Assembly (NCBI GenBank): GCA_026396385.1
Contig: JAPLWV010000033.1
Location: 1 to 37,586 of the forward strand
Origin: Microcaldota archaeon
GTDB taxonomy: Archaea; Micrarchaeota; Micrarchaeia; Burarchaeales; Fermentimicrarchaeaceae
Direction: 5' to 3'
Length of the DNA stretch: 37,586 bases
Below are positions 7,821 to 15,442 of this stretch, piece by piece (position 1 is the first letter of the stretch; each line of letters begins with the position of its first letter). The notes beneath the pieces are model-generated. The model had not been told where the DNA came from. It ran no database searches and worked only from the letters and a program-made list of their open reading frames with translations. The translations under genes and the position numbers were made by a program.

Positions 7821-9257
7821 ATGGGATACAGAAAAGCACAGGTATCTGGGTTGGATCTTATACTTGCGCTTATGCTTTTTTTAACTGTACTGGTGCTATT
7901 CACGGTTTTGTGGGATATGGTGCACTACAATGTCAAGTCCAGTGCAAATGCAGACTTAATAGCGATAGAAGTTGCAAACAAATTGTTGAACAGCCCTGGC
8001 TACCCCTATGACTGGAATGCAACCAACGTGCAGGTTATAGGACTTTCTTCAGAGAGAGGAGTTATTGACCAGGCAAAATTGGAGAATCTGCTTGACCTGC
8101 TCAATACATCACGACCCGATTTCAATGAGAGGTATGATCTGGTGAGAGAACTTCTTGGCTTGGGACCGTATCAGCTGTGCATCAACCTGACGGACGAAGT
8201 TGGCAACCCCATCAAAATTGGTGATCAAAACGCTACAGGTGGAAACTGCAACATCAGTGCCACGAGCGCTAGCAGCGTGAAAAGAACCGCCCTGTATGGA
8301 CAGATAACTGTGCATAACAACTCAATAACATTTATTTTCGACTCCTCTGGAAGTATGGGTTGGTACTCAACTTCAATAGGGTATGGGAGTGGTAACCTAA
8401 CAAGCTCATGGGTGAATATACTGAATGTTACATACCCGAGCTCTCCAACTGACAATTTTGATTTTGTGATGGAAACCAATGACAGCGGAGGCTTTAATGG
8501 CAGAATAAACGTCACGAGCCCCTCGGGAATCAAGTATGGATGCAGGGATAGCAATCCTACCTGCACAAACTGCGGAACAGGTTGCACAGCGACTCACTAC
8601 AGCGGAGCTGATTACATGAACTTCACAAGCTCCAGGTGGGAGGCAGGTGTTTGGAAAATTTATGGCAGGAAGTATAGTTACACAAATCCTCTCTCCTATG
8701 ATGTTATGTCCCAAACTCCCGCCAAGAGGATAGATGCGGCAAAGACTGCAACAAATGCATTCGTTGATGTAGTCTCAAACGAATCAAAGGGAGTTGACGA
8801 GATGTCGCTCTATAGATTCAACTCATGCAACAGCCAGAGGCTGAGGGATTTCACAACTAATTATGCATTGATTAAATCTAGTGTGAATGGTATTACTGCG
8901 ACAGGCGCGACTCCAATCGCGCAGGCTTTAAGGGATGCTGCAGATTATACAAATGCCAGCGCAACAAGGAATCACACTATGATTATTGTTGTTTCAGATG
9001 GAAGTGAGACATGCGGTGGAAACGTGGTTAGCGCTGCGGACTATGCAGTTAACACAAAGAAGGTAGAAAGGATATGCACGGTTGGATTCGCTCAGGGCTC
9101 CACTGGAGAAGCTCAGCTCAAGCAGGCAGCTGCCATTGGCAAATGCCAGTATTACGCAGCCAGAAATGAACAGGAGCTTGAGTTGGCACTAAAACAGATA
9201 TATTTCGGGCAGCTTGAGAAACAGAAAGTGGTACTCAACATAGTGGTGTGGAGATGA
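7821..9257 (+). CDS. Pilin-like secreted/anchored protein with von Willebrand factor A domain
   Basis: N-term MGYRKAQVSGLDLILALMLFLTVLVLF resembles a class III signal peptide. MIDAS-type FDSSGSM; TGATPIAQALRDAADY; IIVVSDGSETCGG. Confidence 0.85.
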   Translation: MGYRKAQVSGLDLILALMLFLTVLVLFTVLWDMVHYNVKSSANADLIAIEVANKLLNSPGYPYDWNATNVQVIGLSSERGVIDQAKLENLLDLLNTSRPDFNERYDLVRELLGLGPYQLCINLTDEVGNPIKIGDQNATGGNCNISATSASSVKRTALYGQITVHNNSITFIFDSSGSMGWYSTSIGYGSGNLTSSWVNILNVTYPSSPTDNFDFVMETNDSGGFNGRINVTSPSGIKYGCRDSNPTCTNCGTGCTATHYSGADYMNFTSSRWEAGVWKIYGRKYSYTNPLSYDVMSQTPAKRIDAAKTATNAFVDVVSNESKGVDEMSLYRFNSCNSQRLRDFTTNYALIKSSVNGITATGATPIAQALRDAADYTNASATRNHTMIIVVSDGSETCGGNVVSAADYAVNTKKVERICTVGFAQGSTGEAQLKQAAAIGKCQYYAARNEQELELALKQIYFGQLEKQKVVLNIVVWR

Positions 9258-9685
9258 GGAGAGGCGTTGTTTTCACGCTTGACGCGCTTGTTGCGGTTGT
9301 AATTGCCATCACCGCATTAACTGTCATAACGCAACTGCTAAGCCTCAGGAGTGGCGAGTGGTATAAAGAAATTGCTTTGTACAACTCAGCACAGGATTTT
9401 TTAACTTCAAGAGACAAGGATGGAACTCTTGAGGCTATATTTAACCAAACGAATCCAGATGCAATAGCAACTCTCAATAGTCTCATTTCAGTCCAGATTC
9501 CTCCCAGCATGGTTGCCAGGATAAATGTTACAGTTTGCACTTACCCGGGTAGTTTTGTCTGCAACAGGAACTTCACCGCTGGCCAAGCTGGCACAACGCA
9601 GACTAAGAGCGTAGTGAGGAGGATCTTCACCGACACCAACAACAGCTACTACGGAATTGCAACTATGGAGGTCTGGTATAGTTGA
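9254..9685 (+). CDS. Type IV pilin-like protein
   Basis: MRRGVVFTLDALVAVVIAITALTVITQLLSL, a pilin-like N-terminal hydrophobic helix; ATGA overlap with the VWA gene. Confidence 0.65.
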   Translation: MRRGVVFTLDALVAVVIAITALTVITQLLSLRSGEWYKEIALYNSAQDFLTSRDKDGTLEAIFNQTNPDAIATLNSLISVQIPPSMVARINVTVCTYPGSFVCNRNFTAGQAGTTQTKSVVRRIFTDTNNSYYGIATMEVWYS

Positions 9686-10593
9686 AGAAAGGGTTTATAC
9701 TCACTGCCATTGCTACGGTCCTATTCGTATTGCTCATAAACGTAGCTTTTCAGTACTCTAAAAGCTCTTCCGCCTACTCCCAAAGGGTTTCAGAGATGAT
9801 AGTTTCAGAAAAGGTGGGTTATATCTTTGATGACATAACCGAGGATATAACTAATATAACCGGTCTCAGTATAACGCAGCAGGGCTATAACCTCATATTT
9901 ACGGATTCCTTCCCCGGGAATGGAATATCGGATAGACTCGCCTATTATGAGGATTTTATGAGGTCCTATTATCTAACACCTGAATTGGAGGTAACTTTCC
10001 TGAATCCAGCAGACCAGAATATAAGCTTGAACACCCTCTCAAGCACGATAACTGTGGAGCCGTTCAACATGACTTATAGGTATACTGACTTTGCGAAGAC
10101 AGACCTTTTCATACAGATTCCATACTCGCAATCAGCAGCAATAAACTTTATATGGTACAATATGTCGGTCACAACAGGCAACTTCACAGATCTTAGTAAA
10201 ATAAAATGGGACCCGAAACCAAAACATTGTGATCTGGGCGATCCAGGCTGCATAAAAGTCTACATTAGGGTGAACGACAGCATCAACCAAGAGTACATAT
10301 CAACTACAGACTTTGACGCTTTTGATCCTGCAGGCAATCCTGGAGGGCATCTGAACATTGACTTTTCTAATGAGAGCTGCAAGATGGAAATATGGCTCGG
10401 GCACTATTCCGGCGAGGATTACCTCATGAACCTTAGGATATTCGGCTGCCAGGTTAGAAGCGAGATGGGGTTCACCTTCAACAGCACCAACTTCTGGCTG
10501 GATTTTCCAACAAAGCTAAAAGTAAGGGATTTGAATTACAACACATCAAAGAAAGATCAGATAAATATCATCGTAACGAAACTGCTGAAATAG
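9682..10593 (+). CDS. Pilin-like/extracytoplasmic membrane-anchored protein
   Basis: MKKGFILTAIATVLFVLLINVAFQYS N-term helix; many N-x-S/T sequons; translationally coupled (4-nt overlap) to the previous gene. Confidence 0.65.
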   Translation: MKKGFILTAIATVLFVLLINVAFQYSKSSSAYSQRVSEMIVSEKVGYIFDDITEDITNITGLSITQQGYNLIFTDSFPGNGISDRLAYYEDFMRSYYLTPELEVTFLNPADQNISLNTLSSTITVEPFNMTYRYTDFAKTDLFIQIPYSQSAAINFIWYNMSVTTGNFTDLSKIKWDPKPKHCDLGDPGCIKVYIRVNDSINQEYISTTDFDAFDPAGNPGGHLNIDFSNESCKMEIWLGHYSGEDYLMNLRIFGCQVRSEMGFTFNSTNFWLDFPTKLKVRDLNYNTSKKDQINIIVTKLLK

Positions 10594-11562
10594 CTACCAT
10601 CTAATTTCAGCTTCATCCACTCTCAGCTTTTGGACAGCTCTGCACTCGCTGAGCTTCGTTCTGACGCCGGCTTTATACATAAGATTTGCAGTGACAGCTA
10701 TCATGGCTCCGTTGTCTGCATTGAACTGACCTTCGGTTACAGATAGCCTGCAACCATGCGGCTTTGCCATCTGACGGAGCATCTCCTGAAGCCTCGTGTT
10801 CTGCGCAACTCCCCCACAGAGTATCAGCTCCCTCCTCTTTGTCAGCGCGAGCGCCCTTTCTGTTGCCTCCGCTAGCATAGAAAAAGCAGTTTCCTGCAGC
10901 GAGTAACACACATCCTCCTTGCTGTGAGTTTTAAGGCTGTTCTGGGCATCTGTAAGCAAGCCTGTGAACACAAGATCCATACCCTTGACGGAGTAGGGGA
11001 GAGGGAAGTAGTTCCCTTTCTTTGCAAGTTCCTCAATGACAGAGCCGTGCGCATGTTTCAGACCCATGCTTCTTCCGATAGAATCTATGAGATTCCCAAG
11101 CCCGATATCGAGCGTCTCGCCCATAACCCTGTACTTCTTACCCTCCGGGACTATTATCTGGGTATTCCCACCGCTGACATAGACTACGAGTGGATTCCTG
11201 CATCCGCAGAGAGTTCTTGCTATCTCAATATGCGCCAAAGCATGGTTCACGCCTAGTATGGGAGTACCAAGAACCTGCGAAAGCATCTTTGCTCCGACAA
11301 GCCCTATTTTTAGGCATGCCCCCAACCCCGGCCCCATCGTGAATGCGATGAGCTCTATCTCACCGAGTTCTACGTTGCTTTTCTCGATAGCCCTTTCGAG
11401 CACGGGCTCAAATTCTTTTGACAGGAAGTCCGCAGCCTTTCTGGGGTGTATGCCTGTGTATTTCGGCTTGTAGGTGCTTCTCTCGTTAGCCAGAACCTTC
11501 GCTCCATCAGCCACCCCTACTCCGATGGTATGCGCGCTGCTCTCTATACCTATGCATATCAT
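10594..11562 (-). CDS. kae1: tRNA N6-adenosine threonylcarbamoyltransferase (KEOPS subunit Kae1)
   Basis: MICIGIESSAHTIGVGVADG, MGPGLGACLKIGLVGAKML, NHALAHIEIARTLC, YVSGGNTQII. Confidence 0.96.
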   Translation of the reverse strand: MICIGIESSAHTIGVGVADGAKVLANERSTYKPKYTGIHPRKAADFLSKEFEPVLERAIEKSNVELGEIELIAFTMGPGLGACLKIGLVGAKMLSQVLGTPILGVNHALAHIEIARTLCGCRNPLVVYVSGGNTQIIVPEGKKYRVMGETLDIGLGNLIDSIGRSMGLKHAHGSVIEELAKKGNYFPLPYSVKGMDLVFTGLLTDAQNSLKTHSKEDVCYSLQETAFSMLAEATERALALTKRRELILCGGVAQNTRLQEMLRQMAKPHGCRLSVTEGQFNADNGAMIAVTANLMYKAGVRTKLSECRAVQKLRVDEAEIRW

Positions 11563-12335
11563 AGATTAGCACCAACAACGTAGAAGATTAATACAGTGAC
11601 GAAGTTGAACAATGCATGAGCTGTGATTGCCGGTACCAGAGAACCGCTCCTCCTCTTCATAACAGCGAAAGCAAGACCTGCAGTGAAAGCTACTGCAAAC
11701 TCTGCTACCGAGCCATAGGTGAAGTGCGCCATAGCAAATAGCAGCGATGAGAGTACTATCCCAATTCGGTCAAGCAGAAATCCCCTGAAAAATATCTCCT
11801 CCGCAAATGGGGTGAAAGTGAAGGTGAATATAGCCATATACAAAGGCAGCGATTTGATTACATCTGCTACCACATCGGGAGTGTCAAATCCGAGATATAC
11901 TATAGTGACTTTCTCAAGGCCTGTTAGTGGGTATAAAATGAATGCAGTCGCAAGCAACCCAAAAGCCACATTCCACCATAATTTATCTCTTTTGATCCCA
12001 AAGGAGTTGAGAGTTTTGCCCAGAGATGCTCTTTTCACTTCCATGTTCCAGAAGAATGGGAATACCAAAAGGCTGAATGAGAGTATAATCGAGGTAGCGT
12101 AGGCAACATGGGTAGCGAATACTACGAATAGCAGATAGGAAAGTGCTGCCCATAAGCACGCAATTTTTCCATATCTCTTGGTTATCCCCGCAATGAGCGA
12201 TGTAAGAAATATGAAGATAGTAGCAACAGACACAACCGGCGGCAGATTTGCTATAATGATGAGCGATGCGATAGTAGACAAAGAGCCGAAAGACAGAATC
12301 AGGATGAGTAGCCTCAGCACTCTCTCCTTCTGCAT
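11559..12335 (-). CDS. CPBP family intramembrane glutamic endopeptidase (CAAX protease-like)
   Basis: EEIFFRGFLLDRIG; AMAHFTYG; SLVPAITAHALFNF. Confidence 0.88.
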   Translation of the reverse strand: MQKERVLRLLILILSFGSLSTIASLIIIANLPPVVSVATIFIFLTSLIAGITKRYGKIACLWAALSYLLFVVFATHVAYATSIILSFSLLVFPFFWNMEVKRASLGKTLNSFGIKRDKLWWNVAFGLLATAFILYPLTGLEKVTIVYLGFDTPDVVADVIKSLPLYMAIFTFTFTPFAEEIFFRGFLLDRIGIVLSSLLFAMAHFTYGSVAEFAVAFTAGLAFAVMKRRSGSLVPAITAHALFNFVTVLIFYVVGANL

Positions 12336-12339
12336 TATA

Positions 12340-12477
12340 TTACCTTCTCGTCTCGAGATAGCCGCATCTTCCGCAGGAGAACCTGTCCTTATGCTCTGCC
12401 AGATGCACTCCGCTGCCGCATTTAGGGCAGGAGCGTCTTTGTTTGTATTGCTTAACTTCTTTCTTTTTCTCAGCCAC
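12340..12477 (-). CDS. rps27ae: Ribosomal protein eS27/eS31-type zinc ribbon (annotated S27ae)
   Basis: GTG start; [45 protein letters not shown]; CxxC...CxxC; follows eS24 as usual in archaea. Not in ORF track. Confidence 0.9.
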   Translation of the reverse strand: MAEKKKEVKQYKQRRSCPKCGSGVHLAEHKDRFSCGRCGYLETRR

Positions 12478-12811
12478 TCTTCTCACCCTTTTCCTCTTTT
12501 GCGGGTGCTTTGGGTTCAATGGGTTTAGCTCCCTTCTTCACCCCAGCATCCCTCTCGAGTTTGTATTTGCTCTCGATAGCCATAGCATCCTTATCAGAGT
12601 AAACTTTAGCGTATCCTTTCAACTCCTGCTTGCCATAGCCCTGTTCAAGAATGTCTATTACTAGAAGAGAGTCATCAGCACCAAGCTTCGAAGAGAGCAG
12701 CTCCTTTACCTCTTTTCTGCTAGGCGTCGGACCTGAGAAGCTCAGTGTGAACTTCACCTCTTTTCTTTTAAGGAGAGCATTGTCTTTCTGTTCTGTTATT
12801 TTAAGATTCAT
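12470..12811 (-). CDS. rps24e: Ribosomal protein eS24
   Basis: [39 protein letters not shown]...[12 protein letters not shown]. Confidence 0.93.
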   Translation of the reverse strand: MNLKITEQKDNALLKRKEVKFTLSFSGPTPSRKEVKELLSSKLGADDSLLVIDILEQGYGKQELKGYAKVYSDKDAMAIESKYKLERDAGVKKGAKPIEPKAPAKEEKGEKSG

Positions 12812-12813
12812 TT

Positions 12814-13209
12814 TTAACCCCTCACTCTATTTATCAGTTTTTTACCCATGCTTTCCATGTATTCGATTTCTTTACCAGCGAGCAGCTCATTCTTCATCTC
12901 AGCAGGTATTGGTATTTCAAAAGTGCTGTAGTCATCAAGGTCCATTATCTGGGCGTTATCTCCGGTTATGGATACCACCTGGCCAGTTTTCCTCTCAATA
13001 ACAGGTATTTCGGCATCAGCATCCGATGGTTTTAGAAGAGTTCTCTTCTGGTTGTCAAAAATGCCAATTGCGGTTACCCTCATCTTTGCAGCTCCATGCT
13101 TGCCTGGCGCAGAGCTCTCAATCCCCACTATTCTACAGGGGACATCATCTATAAGCACGTATTTCCCGACTTTCAAATCTTTCATGACTCCAAATGCTTT
13201 ATCGTTCAT
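12814..13209 (-). CDS. eif5a: Translation initiation factor aIF5A
   Basis: VGKYVLIDDVPCRIVGIESSAPGKHGAAKMRVTAIGIFDNQKRTLLKPSDADAEIPVIERKTGQVVSI; hypusination-loop PGKHGAAK. Start set at MNDKAF. Confidence 0.95.
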   Translation of the reverse strand: MNDKAFGVMKDLKVGKYVLIDDVPCRIVGIESSAPGKHGAAKMRVTAIGIFDNQKRTLLKPSDADAEIPVIERKTGQVVSITGDNAQIMDLDDYSTFEIPIPAEMKNELLAGKEIEYMESMGKKLINRVRG

Positions 13210-13259
13210 CGCCAACACCTACCTATTCCTTTTTAACTTTCCATTTTTTAAACATTGTC

Positions 13260-13991
13260 ATGGAACTCGTCGACTCCCACTGCCATCTGGATGCATTCAA
13301 GAATTATGATGAAGTAATCTCAAAGGCATTGAAATCGGGAGTGAAAGCAATAGTGACCTCTGGTTGCTCAGGTAAGGATAACACGAAGACCCTGGAGATA
13401 GCACAGAAATACCCAGAGTATGTCTTCCCGGTAATAGGAATAGCGCCCCAGGAAGCAATGGACATGGGCAGTTTTGATTCAGTGCTGTCATTCCTAAAAA
13501 ATAATAAAGCAAGAATTGTTGGAGTAGGCGAGATAGGGCTTGACTTCCACTGGGGCAAGACTCCCGAGCAGACTTCGAGGCAGAGGGAGTGCTTTGAGCT
13601 TTTCCTGGAATTCGCACTTTCTGAGAAACTTCCGCTTGTTGTGCACTCCAGGGAGGCTGAAAAAGAAGTGCTGGAGGTTATAATGAAGAAAGGTGCCGAA
13701 AAGGTTTTGCTGCACTGCTTCTCAGGGGATCTCTCCCTTGCTGAGACAGCGGCAGAGCACGGCTTCCTGATGTCAGTTCCGCCAGTGCCATCAAGAGGGA
13801 GGGAAAAGATAGTTAAACATGTTCCGCTTGAAAACTTATTGCTAGAAACCGATGCCCCCTATCTGGGAGGAGAGCCTGCTGCGGTAAACGTCTCAGCCAG
13901 GATGATTGCGGATATCAAGGGCATTGATGTTGAAGAGGTTTCCCGCGTAACAACGAAGAGCTGCATAGCTCTTTTCAACCTGAGGTGTTAG
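13260..13991 (+). CDS. tatD: TatD family metal-dependent hydrolase (DNase)
   Basis: MELVDSHCHLDAF, GVGEIGLDFHWG, PLVVHSREAEKE, LLHCFSGD, LLLETDAPYL. Confidence 0.93.
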   Translation: MELVDSHCHLDAFKNYDEVISKALKSGVKAIVTSGCSGKDNTKTLEIAQKYPEYVFPVIGIAPQEAMDMGSFDSVLSFLKNNKARIVGVGEIGLDFHWGKTPEQTSRQRECFELFLEFALSEKLPLVVHSREAEKEVLEVIMKKGAEKVLLHCFSGDLSLAETAAEHGFLMSVPPVPSRGREKIVKHVPLENLLLETDAPYLGGEPAAVNVSARMIADIKGIDVEEVSRVTTKSCIALFNLRC

Positions 13992-13992
13992 C

Positions 13993-14451
13993 ATGGCAGT
14001 GATTGATAAATTGAGGTCATTCATGAAGCCGAAAGAGGAGAAGAATATAGCCCTCTTGGTAGACGGCCCTAATGTTATAAGGAAGGATGTGAATGTGGAT
14101 TTGGAAGGAGTGAAGAAGAAGGTTGAGAAATATGGAAAGATAAAGATATGCAAGGTATTTCTGGACCAGTATGCTTCAGACAAGCTTATAGAGGCAGTCA
14201 CGAATCAGGGGTATGAGCCTGTGATAACAACCGGAGATGTTGATGTCACCATGGCTGTTTATGCAGTTGAGCAGGTTTTCAACCCCAATATTCAGATAAT
14301 TGCCCTCATGACAAGAGATATTGACTTCAGGCCAGTGATAGTGAAGGCAAAGGAGAAGGGCAAGGAAACGATAGTCATTGGGGCTGACCCCGGCTTCAGC
14401 GTTGCTTTGAAGAAGACTGCGGACATTGTAATATTTGCCGATACCCGATGA
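13993..14451 (+). CDS. NYN (PIN-like) domain protein, TIGR00288/LabA-like
   Basis: NIALLVDGPNVIRKDVNVDLEGV, GDVDVTMAVYAV, LMTRDIDFRPVIVKAKEKGKETIVIG. Confidence 0.88.
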   Translation: MAVIDKLRSFMKPKEEKNIALLVDGPNVIRKDVNVDLEGVKKKVEKYGKIKICKVFLDQYASDKLIEAVTNQGYEPVITTGDVDVTMAVYAVEQVFNPNIQIIALMTRDIDFRPVIVKAKEKGKETIVIGADPGFSVALKKTADIVIFADTR

Positions 14452-14452
14452 A

Positions 14453-14466
14453 AGGTTTATATACCG
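14453..14466 (+). promoter_or_regulatory. Archaeal TATA-box promoter for LSm gene
   Basis: aaaggTTTATATAccg about 45-50 nt upstream of the LSm ATG; A-rich BRE-like sequence before it. Confidence 0.5.
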
Positions 14467-14505
14467 CGGAAGGGATAGGTATTTATTGTTTTTTAGAGGT
14501 GGACC

Positions 14506-14730
14506 ATGACAGAAAAAAGACCATTTGACATTCTGAACGGAGCTCTTGGGGGCTCTGTGCTTCTTAAGCTCAAGGGCGGAGTTGAAGTAAGAGGCACCAT
14601 GGCGTCATATGACGTTCATATGAATATAGTGCTTGAGAATGCCGAGCAGCTTGAAGACGGCGAGGTGAAGAGGAAGCTCGGCACGATGCTTGTGAGGGGG
14701 GACAACATAGTCTTTATATCACCCTCCTGA
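14506..14730 (+). CDS. Sm-like (LSm/SmAP) ribonucleoprotein
   Basis: RPFDILNGALGGSVLLKLKGGVEVRGTMASYDVHMNIVLENAEQ...LVRGDNIVFISP. Confidence 0.95.
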   Translation: MTEKRPFDILNGALGGSVLLKLKGGVEVRGTMASYDVHMNIVLENAEQLEDGEVKRKLGTMLVRGDNIVFISPS

Positions 14731-14747
14731 AACACTAGATTAGAATT

Positions 14748-15197
14748 TCAAATCCTTAGATCTCTCCCTATTGTTTCATATGCCTTCTTGCAGTCGTCCC
14801 ACTTCAGTATGAGCACTGCAGAGTCGAAGCTGGTTGACAAGCTGATTATGTTTATGTTCTTTTTGTTGAGGACGCCTGCCAATTTCGTAATTACCCCGGT
14901 CTTGTTCATGAATTCGGTTCCCGTCACAGTCACCATGCCAAGATTTCTCAGTATGGACAAGGCGCCAAACGAAGAAGTCTTTGAAACTATGTCTTCAAGT
15001 GCATCCCTCGCCTTCTCCATATCGGCATCATCCACAAAGAAGCTCACCGAATATTCTCCCATGGATATGCAGTAGATGTTCACCATCTTAACAGAAAGAG
15101 CTGAGGAGAACTTCGCTATAACTCCTGGAGTGACCCTTACCCTATCACCAGTCACGGACAAGGAACTTACCGGTCGCTTATAGAGCTTCAAATCCAT
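14748..15197 (-). CDS. Stand-alone ACT-domain protein (aspartokinase regulatory-domain-like)
   Basis: Two ACT-like halves: VRVTPGVIAKFSSALSVKMVNIYCISMGEYSVSFFVDDAD and TGTEFMNKTGVITKLAGVLNKKNINIISLSTSFDSAVLILK. Confidence 0.75.
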   Translation of the reverse strand: MDLKLYKRPVSSLSVTGDRVRVTPGVIAKFSSALSVKMVNIYCISMGEYSVSFFVDDADMEKARDALEDIVSKTSSFGALSILRNLGMVTVTGTEFMNKTGVITKLAGVLNKKNINIISLSTSFDSAVLILKWDDCKKAYETIGRDLRI

Positions 15198-15262
15198 CTT
15201 TCCACAGATTAAGTATTAAATAATGCTCTATTTAAAAATTTACTGCACTGACTCGTTACGAA

Positions 15263-15348
15263 GGGCTCGTAGCTCAGCAGCAGAGCGTTCGCTTGGCGAA
15301 TTATTTCCAAAATGCGAAAGGCCGCGGGTGCGAATCCCGCCGAGTCCA
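15263..15348 (+). tRNA. tRNA-Ala(GGC) with 14-nt intron at 37/38 (15299..15312)
   Basis: Acceptor GGGCTCG/CGAGTCC with G3:U70 (Ala identity); D stem GCTC/GAGC; anticodon stem TTCGC/GCGAA; T stem GCGGG/CCCGC; anticodon GGC after removing AATTATTTCCAAAA. Exon TTGG pairs with intron CCAA, giving a bulge-helix-loop splice site. CCA not encoded. Confidence 0.93.
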
Positions 15349-15442
15349 TTTTTAAGATTTCTGTGGTTTCATTTTTATTGTTTTTCATTTGCTTTAGGCG
15401 AAGTTTTTTAAATTACTATATTCATAAAGGTGCAGTCCGACA

